The notes under the pieces were generated by a model that had not been told where the DNA came from, did no database searches, and saw only the letters and a list, made by a program, of their open reading frames with translations. Below, piece after piece: positions 8,468-15,904 of a stretch of DNA of 20,464 bases (positions are counted from its first letter, which is position 1; each line of letters starts with the position of its first letter). A program made the translations under genes and the position numbers. The stretch comes from Chitinophagaceae bacterium. Its GTDB lineage: Bacteria; Bacteroidota; Bacteroidia; Chitinophagales; Chitinophagaceae. The stretch spans positions 1-20,464 of the forward strand of contig CANJDY010000012.1 in assembly GCA_947472635.1 (NCBI GenBank), in the 5' to 3' direction.

Positions 8468-8500
8468 AAAGCCACCAATTTTTACATTGGTGGCTTTTAT
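8468..8500 (+). terminator. Strong intrinsic terminator after the SemiSWEET gene
   Basis: AAAGCCACCAAT (8468-8479) and ATTGGTGGCTTT (8486-8497) form a perfect 12-bp stem with a TTTTAC loop, followed by T-rich TATTTT. The 5' side carries AAA, giving a short U-run in the reverse direction too. It may also stop the convergent DUF2795-like gene, whose stop is at 8561. It lies in the 196-bp convergent spacer, where I see no other gene. Confidence 0.88.
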
Positions 8501-8560
8501 TTTGATAAGTTAATCCAGTTTTAAAAAGCCAAGGGTGGCTATCAGCTACCAAATGGCAGC

Positions 8561-8782
8561 TTAATATTCGTCTTCGTTGAAAAAGAAATCTTCCTGGCTA
8601 GGGTAATCGGGCCAGATATCCTCCAGTCCCTCATACAGTTCACCTTCGTCCTCGAGTTCTTGCAGGTTTTCAATTACTTCAATAGGCGCACCACTTCTAA
8701 TGGCAAAGTCTATCAGTTCATCTTTTGATGCAGGCCATGGTGCATCTTCTAAATGGGAGGCTAATTCTAGGGTCCAAAACAT
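8561..8782 (-). CDS. Small acidic DUF2795-like protein
   Basis: This is a 73-aa, strongly acidic cytoplasmic protein with no membrane segment or signal peptide. It starts MFWTLELASHLEDAPWP, has a helical middle (SKDELIDFAIRSGAP) and ends in an acidic tail FFFNEDEY. I recognise it as a highly conserved short Bacteroidota protein usually labelled DUF2795; the name comes from memory of the family pattern, and no function is known to me. It is monocistronic: it ends facing the terminator at about 8468-8500 and begins divergently from the LolD-like gene. A good TTTG-N19-TACATTTG promoter lies 23 bp upstream. The acidic character and the dedicated promoter argue for a real, expressed gene. Confidence 0.85.
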   Translation of the reverse strand: MFWTLELASHLEDAPWPASKDELIDFAIRSGAPIEVIENLQELEDEGELYEGLEDIWPDYPSQEDFFFNEDEY

Positions 8783-8805
8783 CTTCTGTGTAGATTTAAT
8801 TTTTG

Positions 8806-8836
8806 CAAATGTAAAAGTTTGGGGGCATTAAACAAA
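8806..8836 (-). promoter_or_regulatory. Bacteroidota-type promoter of the DUF2795-like gene
   Basis: Read on the minus strand, TTTG (8836-8833) is followed after 19 bases by TACATTTG (8813-8806). This fits the Bacteroidota consensus TTTG...TAnnTTTG for the primary sigma factor. Transcription would begin near 8801, giving a leader of about 20 bases before the ATG at 8782. A second copy of TACATTTG lies 27 bp further upstream (8840-8833). Confidence 0.6.
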
Positions 8837-8870
8837 TGTATTTTTTACCCAAACATATTTGGGGGGTTAA
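8806..8870. repeat. Two imperfect repeat units between divergent genes
   Basis: The block CAAATGTA...TTTGGGGG occurs twice in direct orientation: CAAATGTA at 8806-8813 with TTTGGGGG at 8818-8825, and again at 8833-8840 with 8858-8865. Each is followed by a similar TTAA-containing end. The second unit is longer and contains a CCCAAA (8848-8853) / TTTGGG (8858-8863) inverted repeat with a CATA loop. The block lies between the DUF2795-like gene and the lolD-like gene, overlapping the former's promoter. An operator or a local duplication are both possible. Confidence 0.5.
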
Positions 8871-8931
8871 TAACTGCTAAAAAATAACCTAAGTGGCTTG
8901 TTAATTCTTAATAATTTGTTACTTTAGCCAG

Positions 8932-9585
8932 ATGCTTACTGCGACGAATATAGTAAAAAAATACGGCATCCTGCCCGTTTTGAAGGGTGTTGATATCCAG
9001 ATTGCCAAAGGTGAAATTGTAAGTATCGTTGGGTCCTCCGGCGCTGGAAAAAGCACGCTGCTGCACATTCTTGGTACTTTGGATAAGGCAGATGAGGGTG
9101 AGATTATGCTTGAGGGACAAAGGGTTGAGGAGCTTTCTGGTAGAAAATTGGCTGCCTTCAGAAATAAAAATATTGGCTTTGTTTTTCAATTTCATCACCT
9201 TTTGCCGGAGTTTACCGCCCTCGAAAATGTTTGTATTCCGGGGTGGATAGCCGGAAGCAAAAAAAAAGCAATCATTGAAAGGGCAACTAAATTGTTAACA
9301 ACTTTAGGTCTTTCTGCTCGGTTGGAGAGCAAACCGCAGCAACTTTCTGGGGGAGAGCAGCAAAGAGTGGCTGTAGCCCGAGCCCTGATTAATAATCCTT
9401 CTATCATTATGGCGGATGAGCCTACCGGCAATTTAGATAGTGCAAATGCCAAGGAATTACACCAGTTGTTCATTGATTTGAGAAATCAACTGAATCAAAC
9501 TTTTTTGATTGTAACCCACAATGAAGAATTAGCCCAAATGAGTGACCGGATCTTGCAGATGAAAGATGGAAAAATAATTAGTTAA
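8932..9585 (+). CDS. ABC transporter ATP-binding protein, LolD/FtsE-like
   Basis: This 217-aa ATPase of the LolD/MacB/FtsE group would sit on the cytoplasmic face of an inner-membrane exporter. All motifs are intact: Walker A GSSGAGKS at 34-41, Q-loop FVFQFHHLLPEF, signature LSGGEQQR from 138, Walker B ending Asp162-Glu163 in [11 protein letters not shown], and H-loop His196. The FQFHHLLPEFTALENV stretch is characteristic of LolD, which with LolC/E releases lipoproteins towards the outer membrane. No permease gene is adjacent, so the assignment rests on the ATPase alone. Its stop TAA (9583-9585) overlaps the convergent adenosyltransferase stop. The ATG at 8932 gives MLTATNIVKKYG, a normal start; no Shine-Dalgarno site is present. 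Confidence 0.9.
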   Translation: MLTATNIVKKYGILPVLKGVDIQIAKGEIVSIVGSSGAGKSTLLHILGTLDKADEGEIMLEGQRVEELSGRKLAAFRNKNIGFVFQFHHLLPEFTALENVCIPGWIAGSKKKAIIERATKLLTTLGLSARLESKPQQLSGGEQQRVAVARALINNPSIIMADEPTGNLDSANAKELHQLFIDLRNQLNQTFLIVTHNEELAQMSDRILQMKDGKIIS

Positions 9586-10145
9586 CTAATCCGAGGCTTC
9601 CATTCTACCTCTGCTACACCTAACTGGTAGGATATGTACCTGCTTAATACAAAAAGGTAATCGCTTAATCGGTTGATGTATTTAATCACTAAGGGGTCTA
9701 TAAATAGATCATGTTCTTGCATATTTACACATAATCTTTCAGCACGTCTGCATACGCAACGGGCCACATGCGTTGTTGAAATAGCAGGGTGACCGCCAGG
9801 CAATATAAAGTGCTTCATGGGCGGAAGCAGCTCGTTCATGTTATCTATTTCATTTTCCAGTAAATCAATATCTGCTTCTTTTAGGTCAGGAATTTTCATC
9901 AAGGGTGCTTTTTCGGGATCGCAAGCCAGCGAGGAGCCTACCGTGAATAAACGGTCCTGAATTTCCTTTAACATGCCCTTACTAGCTTCATCGGCCGCCA
10001 AATCTATTACTAGGCCGATGTATGAATTTAATTCATCAATGGTACCATAGGTTTCAATGCGTAAATGACTTTTCGGGACCCTTGTTCCTCCAATTAAACT
10101 GGTGGTACCAAGATCTCCACTTTTTGTATATATTTTAAATGCCAT
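9582..10145 (-). CDS. Cob(I)yrinic acid a,c-diamide / cobalamin adenosyltransferase, PduO type
   Basis: This is an ATP:cob(I)alamin adenosyltransferase of the PduO/MMAB family. It transfers the adenosyl group of ATP to reduced cobalamin to form coenzyme B12 in the cytoplasm. At 187 aa it is a single ATR domain with the hallmark ATP-binding N-terminus YTKSGDLGTTSLIGG (about 6-20), then TYGTIDELNSYIG, and the helical motif ILPGGHPAISTTHVARCVCRRAERL. No cobalamin riboswitch or B12 synthesis gene is nearby, so it may salvage B12 for methylmalonyl-CoA mutase or a B12-dependent ribonucleotide reductase encoded elsewhere. It is the last gene of a gatC-ABC-ATR run on the minus strand, 64 bp after the ATPase. 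Its stop overlaps the lolD-like stop in the palindrome TTAA. Confidence 0.94.
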   Translation of the reverse strand: MAFKIYTKSGDLGTTSLIGGTRVPKSHLRIETYGTIDELNSYIGLVIDLAADEASKGMLKEIQDRLFTVGSSLACDPEKAPLMKIPDLKEADIDLLENEIDNMNELLPPMKHFILPGGHPAISTTHVARCVCRRAERLCVNMQEHDLFIDPLVIKYINRLSDYLFVLSRYISYQLGVAEVEWKPRIS

Positions 10146-10209
10146 TGTTGAAGGAATGTTTTTGTGGCAACAAAAAAAAGGTAAATTAGTTTAAAAAAAT
10201 CAAATGAAT

Positions 10210-10923
10210 CTAGGCAATTTGTGGTATCAAGGTTGGATGAGCATTCATTTTATCACTTTCAATGATTCCGTCTCTTAGTCTTACCACCCTATGTGCGAAG
10301 CCGGAGATATCTTCTTCGTGGGTTACCAAAATCACGGTATTGCCCTCATTGTGGATCTTACCTAAAATATCCATTATTTCATGAGATGTTTTAGAGTCGA
10401 GGTTACCCGTAGGTTCATCTGCTAATATGATGGAAGGATTATTGATGAGGGCCCTTGCAATGGCAACTCGCTGGCATTGCCCACCACTAAGCTCATTGGG
10501 TTTATGAGTACTTCTATCGTCTAATTTCACCTTTTTCAGTACGTCCATCGCACGCTCCATTCTTTCGGATTTTCCGATGCCACTGTAGATCAGCGGAAGG
10601 GCCACATTTTCTAATGCTGTCAACCGAGGTAATAAATTAAACTGCTGAAAAACAAATCCAATTTCTTTGTTCCTTACTTCAGCTAGATCATCATCTGGCA
10701 TGCTACTAACGTCTTTTCCATTGAGGATATATTTTCCACCGGAAGGCGTATCGAGGCAGCCTAAAATATTCATCAGGGTTGATTTGCCTGAACCGCTGGG
10801 TCCCATCAGTGCTACATATTCATTTTTGTAAATATCCATATTGAGCCCTTTCAATACCTGCAATTCTTGCTTACCGAGGAAATAACTTTTTACGATATTT
10901 TCCAAATGAATGATTCCTTGCAT
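10210..10923 (-). CDS. ABC transporter ATP-binding protein, MacB/LolD-type
   Basis: This is a 237-aa ABC ATPase of the MacB/FtsE/LolD class. Walker A GPSGSGKS is at 41-48, the Q-loop [18 protein letters not shown] at about 90-107, and the signature LSGGQCQR at 145-152, with Cys150 where Gln is usual. Walker B ends Asp169-Glu170 in [11 protein letters not shown], and the H-loop is His202. It is expected to power an inner-membrane MacB-like permease exporting a substrate or acting mechanically on the envelope. No permease or membrane-fusion gene lies within the window. It is distinct from the LolD-like ATPase 600 bp away, the two being related only at family level. It is preceded by gatC (128-bp gap) and followed by the adenosyltransferase. 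ATG at 10923; no Shine-Dalgarno site. Confidence 0.92.
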   Translation of the reverse strand: MQGIIHLENIVKSYFLGKQELQVLKGLNMDIYKNEYVALMGPSGSGKSTLMNILGCLDTPSGGKYILNGKDVSSMPDDDLAEVRNKEIGFVFQQFNLLPRLTALENVALPLIYSGIGKSERMERAMDVLKKVKLDDRSTHKPNELSGGQCQRVAIARALINNPSIILADEPTGNLDSKTSHEIMDILGKIHNEGNTVILVTHEEDISGFAHRVVRLRDGIIESDKMNAHPTLIPQIA

Positions 10924-11051
10924 AATGCTTTGTTGTTTATAGATTGTAATAGTAAGGTCTAAATGGTTGTGTGGCTACTGAAGAGTAAGTCCAATTGTAA
11001 TCAAAAGATTTCAGCTGGCAGTAGTCAATGGATTTAAATTTAACGGCCCCA

Positions 11052-11342
11052 TTATTTTTTAATAACCTTCGGCACTTTAAAAAATTGAGTATCCTTCAGC
11101 GGGGCATTCAATAGTGCTTCTTCTCTGCTGATGCTACCTTTCACCACATCCTCCCTTAGCGCATTTACCCTATCGCTCATATGCAACAGCGGTGCTACAC
11201 CAGTAGTATCAAGTTCATTGAGTTTTTCAACAAATTGTATCATCCGCTGCAAGTCTTTTTTAATAGCTACCTTTTCTGTTTCATCAAACTGGAGCCTGGC
11301 AAGGTTGGCCAGTTTATCTACCAATGTGTCATTTACTTCCAT
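11052..11342 (-). CDS. gatC: Aspartyl/glutamyl-tRNA amidotransferase subunit C
   Basis: GatC is the small stabilising subunit of the GatCAB amidotransferase, which converts Glu-tRNAGln and Asp-tRNAAsn to Gln- and Asn-tRNA. The 96-aa length is right for the family. The N-terminal helix LVDKLANLARLQF and the mid-protein IQFVEKLNELDTTGV followed by LREDVV are typical GatC landmarks, and the C-terminal FFKVPKVIKK is a conserved end. gatA and gatB are not adjacent. The downstream gene on the strand is the MacB-type ATPase, 128 bp away. A perfect TAnnTTTG element lies only 4 bp before the ATG, so either the leader is extremely short or that element is not used. Confidence 0.93.
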   Translation of the reverse strand: MEVNDTLVDKLANLARLQFDETEKVAIKKDLQRMIQFVEKLNELDTTGVAPLLHMSDRVNALREDVVKGSISREEALLNAPLKDTQFFKVPKVIKK

Positions 11343-11678
11343 TTGACAAAAATAAAGGATTCAAATTATATGTACCCAATAATTGGATAAGTGGTTGGAG
11401 TAGGCATTTCAGGGGGTTTAAAAACACCTCGTTTTGGCCAATTTTCTACCCCCTCAGCATTTTCAATTCGGATATAGATTTAAAAAAATAGCCTCAATAC
11501 CACATAGTCACCCTTCCTGTTTTCACTTCAATATGGATGGGCGCTGCCTAATGTATCATTACTGGCATCCGCTGCAGCAATAGCTGCAGTGCACTTATGA
11601 AGAAATTTACAAAAGACATGGAAATTTTTCATGTAGCCTGACCATTCACAATCGAGTTTTGTTATCTTCGCTTTCCTT
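11343..11678. other. 336-bp divergent intergenic region, gatC / trpS
   Basis: No gene is convincing here. A 71-codon antisense reading frame crosses the trpS start and has no recognisable product. The region must hold both promoters. Visible structure: the palindrome CCAATAATTGG at 11376-11386 near gatC, and a hairpin at 11570-11591 (CTGCAGC and GCTGCAG around AATA, extendable by two pairs including one G-T) with no T-run after it. A TATCTTCG at 11663-11670 is one mismatch from TAnnTTTG before trpS. Otherwise I see nothing. Confidence 0.6.
11347..11354 (-). promoter_or_regulatory. Possible -7 element just before gatC
   Basis: Minus-strand TATTTTTG matches TAnnTTTG perfectly but ends only 4 bases before the gatC ATG, so the transcript would be nearly leaderless. 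A TTG at 11379-11377 is 22 bases upstream, inside the small palindrome CCAATAATTGG (11376-11386). Weak support. Confidence 0.25.
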
Positions 11679-12680
11679 ATGACTGGAAAAAAGCAAATAG
11701 TAATGAGTGGTATCCGGCCAACCGGTTTTTTGCATTTAGGCAATTATTTTGGAGCTATCCAAAATTATGTCAAAATGCAGGATGATTTTGAATGTTATTT
11801 TATGGTGGCCGATCTGCACTCACTTACCACGCACCCAGATACCAGCGAACTGAAAACTAATGTGTACAGGGTATTGGCAGAAAACATTGCCTGCGGTTTG
11901 GATCCAGATAAAGTAGCTCTTTACTGCCAGAGCCATGTACCCGAGACCTCAGAATTATACTTGTACCTCAATATGCTGGCATATATTGGCGAACTTGAAA
12001 AAACGGTTACATTCAAAGATAAAGTACGCCAACATCCCGAAAATATCAATGCCGGCTTATTGACCTATCCGGTATTACAAACAGCTGATATTATTCTACA
12101 CCGCGCTAGTTATGTGCCCGTTGGGAAAGACCAGGAACAGCATTTGGAGATGGCACGCAATTTTGCCCATCGATTTAACTTTCGTTATGGTGAAATATTT
12201 CCTGAGCCACAAGCATTCAACTATAACCAAGTATTGGTGAAAGTTCCCAGTCTGGACGGTACTGGTAAAATGAGTAAAAGTGAAAACCAGCTAGCCACCC
12301 TGTTTTTGGCGGATGAGGACGATTTGATTAGGAAAAAAGTAATGAAGGCAAAAACGGATAATGGGCCTACCGAAAATAATTCCGTCAAGCCGGATTATAT
12401 TGAAAACATCTTCGGTTTGATGAAATTGGTCAGCAGTGATGATGTGATTGCAAAATTCGAACATGACTATACCCATTGTGTCATTCGCTACGGGGATATG
12501 AAAAAGCAGTTGGCGGAAGATATGGTATCCTTTATATCCCCCATCAGGACGAAGGTAAATGCTATCCTTGCCGATGAAATGTATTTACAGGAAGTGATGA
12601 AAAAAGGGGCGGAAAAGGCTCGTATAAGCGCTCGGGCAACAATGGAGTTGGTGCGGGAAGCGATGGGCTTAAATTATTAA
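11679..12680 (+). CDS. trpS: Tryptophanyl-tRNA synthetase
   Basis: This class I aminoacyl-tRNA synthetase charges tRNATrp with tryptophan. The 333-aa length fits bacterial TrpRS. The HIGH-equivalent HLGN is at 19-22 after SGIRPTGFLH, the conserved MVADLHSLTTHPD follows, and KMSKS is at 197-201 in GTGKMSKSENQ. The AQ/P-type ATP-site segment VPVGKDQEQHLEMAR is intact. The C-terminal region up to residue 333 carries the helical dimer and anticodon-binding part, as expected. ATG at 11679 gives MTGKKQIVMSGIRP, a normal start. It is divergent from gatC, another translation gene, over 336 bp. No T-box or trp leader peptide was recognised upstream. Confidence 0.97.
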   Translation: MTGKKQIVMSGIRPTGFLHLGNYFGAIQNYVKMQDDFECYFMVADLHSLTTHPDTSELKTNVYRVLAENIACGLDPDKVALYCQSHVPETSELYLYLNMLAYIGELEKTVTFKDKVRQHPENINAGLLTYPVLQTADIILHRASYVPVGKDQEQHLEMARNFAHRFNFRYGEIFPEPQAFNYNQVLVKVPSLDGTGKMSKSENQLATLFLADEDDLIRKKVMKAKTDNGPTENNSVKPDYIENIFGLMKLVSSDDVIAKFEHDYTHCVIRYGDMKKQLAEDMVSFISPIRTKVNAILADEMYLQEVMKKGAEKARISARATMELVREAMGLNY

Positions 12681-12817
12681 ACCTCCCTTGTAACCATTAG
12701 GGGTAGGGTGGTTAGTTTAGCTTACCTTACAAAGGAGTACTGGGGCTTGGTCGGCTTAAAAAGGCAGATAATCGTTCTTGGTGAGCATTGAATGAATTTT
12801 TATAACCGGATTATTAT

Positions 12818-12825
12818 TATGTTTG
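12818..12825 (+). promoter_or_regulatory. Possible -7 promoter element of the deoxynucleoside kinase gene
   Basis: TATGTTTG is a perfect TAnnTTTG, 65 bp before the ATG at 12891, giving a leader of about 60 bases. No TTTG or TTG sits 17-23 bases upstream, so only half of the consensus is met. Confidence 0.35.
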
Positions 12826-12890
12826 CTTACTTTCAAGTGACGAACAATTATTCAATCCAATTTTTTAATATTATCCTATAAAGTGTGGGT

Positions 12891-13526
12891 ATGGCAAAAG
12901 TAAAAAAACCAAAGCATATTGCAGTGGCCGGTAATATCGGTGCTGGTAAGACGACTTTAACGGAAATGTTGAGTAAACATTATAAATGGATTCCGCAATT
13001 CGAAGATGTGGATCATAATCCTTACCTGAACGATTTTTATGAGGATATGCCAAGATGGAGTTTCAATCTCCAGATTTTTTTCCTAAATAGCCGTTTGAAT
13101 CAGCTGCTTGAAATAGATCGTGGTACCGAAACCGTTATACAGGATAGAACCATCTATGAAGATGCCAATATTTTTGCCCCCAACCTGCATGATATGGGAT
13201 TAATGGGGAAAAGAGACTTTGATAATTACTACCAGTTTTTTGAAACATTGAAAACGATGGTGCAGCCCCCCGACTTATTGATTTATTTGAAAGCGTCCGT
13301 TCCCACACTCGTGGCGCAAATTCAAAAAAGAGGCCGGGAATATGAAGAAAATATTCGCCTCGATTACTTGAAAAAATTAAATGATTATTATAATAATTTC
13401 ATTGAAACCTACAAAGAGGGCCCGCTTTTAATTATTGATGCTGATAACAATAAGTTTGCTGAAAATGAAGAGCATTTGGGCCAGATCATTTCAAAAATCG
13501 ATTCTACTTTATTTGGATTGTTTTGA
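12891..13526 (+). CDS. Deoxynucleoside kinase (dGK/dAK family)
   Basis: This 211-aa P-loop kinase of the deoxynucleoside kinase family phosphorylates a deoxynucleoside with ATP as the first salvage step. The P-loop GNIGAGKT is at 14-21. The family DRxxxED segment is seen as DRTIYED, with Asp85-Arg86. PPDLLIYLKA and the LID-region KRGREYEENIRLDYL follow. The C-terminal YKEGPLLIIDADNNKF is also typical of deoxyadenosine/deoxyguanosine kinases of Firmicutes and Bacteroidota. The base specificity cannot be read with certainty. I place the start at ATG 12891; an in-frame GTG two codons earlier (12885) is possible but less likely. It lies 210 bp after trpS and 204 bp before the aminotransferase, so it is probably monocistronic. 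Confidence 0.92.
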   Translation: MAKVKKPKHIAVAGNIGAGKTTLTEMLSKHYKWIPQFEDVDHNPYLNDFYEDMPRWSFNLQIFFLNSRLNQLLEIDRGTETVIQDRTIYEDANIFAPNLHDMGLMGKRDFDNYYQFFETLKTMVQPPDLLIYLKASVPTLVAQIQKRGREYEENIRLDYLKKLNDYYNNFIETYKEGPLLIIDADNNKFAENEEHLGQIISKIDSTLFGLF

Positions 13527-13730
13527 TAGCGGAAGCGTGAAATATCAACATTGCGCTTAATTTATCTCCTCTTTTGGCAATAACCCTGGCTATTGATGTC
13601 ACCGATGTTGCTCAGTTAAAATAATTGCTGGACTTGCCGGTGAAATATTATTTTATCTACCTTATTAATCAAATAACTATTTATCCAGTTGGGGCTACTT
13701 TTTTTATTGTAACCAGCATAACTTTACTCC

Positions 13731-14570
13731 ATGATTTTTTTCAATTACAATGGCAAACAATTTCCCGAGGGTAGTCCAATTATTGGTGCAGACAATCGGG
13801 GGTTGAGATATGGAGATGGCTTGTTTGAAACAATCAAAATGAAAAATGGGAAGCTGCTTTTTGAAGATGAGCATTTTGCACGTCTTTGGAAGGGGTTGAA
13901 AGTATTAGAATTTGAAATTCCCAAACATTTTACAGTCGAAGTTTTGCAAAAAGAAATTAGTGCGTTGGCTCATAAAAATGGCCATGAAGCAGCTGCAAGA
14001 ATCAGGTTGGCTATCATAAGGGGGGATGGGGGGCTGTACGATGCAAAAAATCATTTCCCAGCTTATATCATTCAAACTTGGCCATTGGCTCCAGGTAGTG
14101 GTGAGTGGAATAGCAATGGACTACTACTCGGTATATACGAGGCCGCACAAAAAAGTTGCGATATACTGAGTAACTTAAAACACAATAATTATCTTCCTTA
14201 TGTATTGGCTGCCTTAACTGCCAAAAAAGAAAAATGGAATGATGCCATTGTATTGAATACCAATGGAAGAATATGCGATGCTACTATTGCCAATATTTTT
14301 ATTATAAAAGACAGTGTGGTGTATACGCCTTCATTGCAGGAGGGCTGTGTTGCAGGCATTATGAGGCGAGCGGTTATCCAACATATTTTGAAAGAAAATG
14401 GGCAGGTAGTGGAAAAGGAAATCAGCATCATCGACTTACTAGCTGCAGAAGAGGTTTTTTTAACCAACAGTATGTATCCTATCAGATGGGTTCAGCGCAT
14501 CGGGGAAATTGTATACCAAAATACGATGACTCAAAAAATATTTATGGCTTTGCAGTCAACTATTTTATAG
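13731..14570 (+). CDS. Class IV PLP-dependent aminotransferase / possible ADC lyase
   Basis: This is a fold-type IV PLP enzyme of 279 aa. The N-terminal part has NRGLRYGDGLFETIKMKNG, the usual class IV start. The PLP Schiff-base Lys is Lys150 in LSNLKHNNYL. The C-terminal half has AIVLNTNGRICDATIANIFII, which carries the cofactor-binding Glu/Asn region, then TPSLQEGCVAGIMRR. The family includes branched-chain aminotransferase, D-amino-acid aminotransferase and 4-amino-4-deoxychorismate lyase (PabC). The short length and LKHNNYL/GCVAGIMR wording lean towards PabC, which would supply p-aminobenzoate for folate. I do not regard that as proved, so no symbol is given. The photolyase reading frame opens immediately after its stop, suggesting translational coupling. 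ATG at 13731; no Shine-Dalgarno site. Confidence 0.85.
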   Translation: MIFFNYNGKQFPEGSPIIGADNRGLRYGDGLFETIKMKNGKLLFEDEHFARLWKGLKVLEFEIPKHFTVEVLQKEISALAHKNGHEAAARIRLAIIRGDGGLYDAKNHFPAYIIQTWPLAPGSGEWNSNGLLLGIYEAAQKSCDILSNLKHNNYLPYVLAALTAKKEKWNDAIVLNTNGRICDATIANIFIIKDSVVYTPSLQEGCVAGIMRRAVIQHILKENGQVVEKEISIIDLLAAEEVFLTNSMYPIRWVQRIGEIVYQNTMTQKIFMALQSTIL

Positions 14571-14594
14571 GTGGAGATGTTTAAATTGTACCAG

Positions 14595-15899
14595 ATGCAA
14601 AAAGTGAATATTATATGGTTTCGCCGGGATCTTCGTTTGAATGATAATGCAGCACTTTATCATGCGCTTCAATCAGGGATACCCGTACTGCCTATCTTTA
14701 TTTTTGATACAAATATTTTGGACCAATTGGAGGATAAAGCAGACAGAAGGGTGGCGTTTATTCATTCTGCACTGGCGGGGATGCAGCAAAAGTTAATAAA
14801 ACTGGGGGCTTCATTGGAGGTTTACTATGGTACTCCGCTGGATATATTTAAAAAATTGTTGACAAAATATAGCATTGCACAGGTATTCACCAATCACGAT
14901 TATGAGCCGTATGCATTGGAAAGAGAAAAAATCATCCGCCAATTTTTAGAAAACAATCATACAGCTTTAGCTACTTTCAAGGACCAGGTTGTGTTTGAAA
15001 AAAATGAAGTGTTGAAGGACGATGGTAAACCGTATACAATATTTACCCCTTATAGCAGAAAATGGAAGGCCCTATTGGTGGATGAACATTTAAAAGGATT
15101 TGCTACCGAAAAATATTTCAATAATTTTTATCAGCAACCCGCCCAACTTATTCCTACTTTATCATCAATGGGTTTTTCAGCAGTTGATAAGCCCTTTCCC
15201 TCGCAATCTTTGAAAGAGGAGCTAGTAAAAAAATATGCTGATCAAAGAAATTTCCCTGCAATTGAGGGTACTTCAAAATTGGGCGTTCATTTACGTTTTG
15301 GTACCATTAGCATAAGGGAACTAGCCCGCAAAAGCAAGGGGCTTTCCGAAACCTTTTTGAATGAATTGATTTGGAGAGATTTTTATCATATGATTTTATT
15401 TCATTTTCCTCAAGTAGGCCATTATAAAGCATTCAAGCCTCAATATGATGCGATTGAATGGCGAAGGGATGAAGGTGAATTCGAGCGCTGGTGCAATGGC
15501 CAGACAGGGTATCCTATTGTAGATGCCGGGATGCGCGAATTAAATGAAACTGGGTTTATGCATAATCGTGTACGCATGATAGTGGCCTCTTTTCTTACCA
15601 AACACTTACTGCTTGATTGGAGATGGGGGGAAGCTTATTTTGCTCAAAAACTCTTGGATTTTGACCTAGCTGCCAATAATGGCGGTTGGCAATGGGCGGC
15701 TGGAAGTGGCTGCGATGCAGCGCCCTATTTTAGAATATTTAACCCTTACCTCCAGACTCAAAAATTTGACCCAAAATTGGATTATATCAAAAAGTGGGTG
15801 CCCGAATTCCAGGAATTCACGTATCCTGCCCCCATCGTGGTTCATGAAGTTGCTAGAAAAAGATGTCTAGAAGTTTATGGAAAGGCATTAAAAAAATAA
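14595..15899 (+). CDS. Deoxyribodipyrimidine photolyase, class I CPD type
   Basis: This cryptochrome/photolyase-family flavoprotein is most likely a light-driven repair enzyme for cyclobutane pyrimidine dimers. From ATG 14595 it is 434 aa. The N-terminal antenna domain begins VNIIWFRRDLRLNDN. The FAD/DNA-binding domain has NELIWRDFY, with Glu257 and Trp260 matching E. coli Glu274 and Trp277. WCNGQTGYPIVDAGMREL and HNRVRM follow, then DLAANNGGWQWAAGSG, with Asn361 and Trp365 matching E. coli Asn378 and Trp382. Asn rather than Asp near the flavin argues for a repair photolyase, not a plant-type cryptochrome. Upstream in-frame starts exist at 14577 (ATG) and 14571 (GTG); 14595 gives the family N-terminus. 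It adjoins the possible PabC gene; many such photolyases carry a folate antenna. It converges on the membrane-protein gene with a 5-bp gap. Confidence 0.94.
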   Translation: MQKVNIIWFRRDLRLNDNAALYHALQSGIPVLPIFIFDTNILDQLEDKADRRVAFIHSALAGMQQKLIKLGASLEVYYGTPLDIFKKLLTKYSIAQVFTNHDYEPYALEREKIIRQFLENNHTALATFKDQVVFEKNEVLKDDGKPYTIFTPYSRKWKALLVDEHLKGFATEKYFNNFYQQPAQLIPTLSSMGFSAVDKPFPSQSLKEELVKKYADQRNFPAIEGTSKLGVHLRFGTISIRELARKSKGLSETFLNELIWRDFYHMILFHFPQVGHYKAFKPQYDAIEWRRDEGEFERWCNGQTGYPIVDAGMRELNETGFMHNRVRMIVASFLTKHLLLDWRWGEAYFAQKLLDFDLAANNGGWQWAAGSGCDAAPYFRIFNPYLQTQKFDPKLDYIKKWVPEFQEFTYPAPIVVHEVARKRCLEVYGKALKK

Positions 15900-15904
15900 T
15901 CAGC

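Noticed and set aside
9582..10209. Cobalamin riboswitch upstream of the adenosyltransferase
   Set aside because: Only 64 bp separate it from the ATPase gene, and no B12-box-like or long structured leader is visible.
11528..11743. A 71-codon minus-strand frame across the trpS start
   Set aside because: It overlaps the trpS start region in antisense, and its product resembles no family I know.
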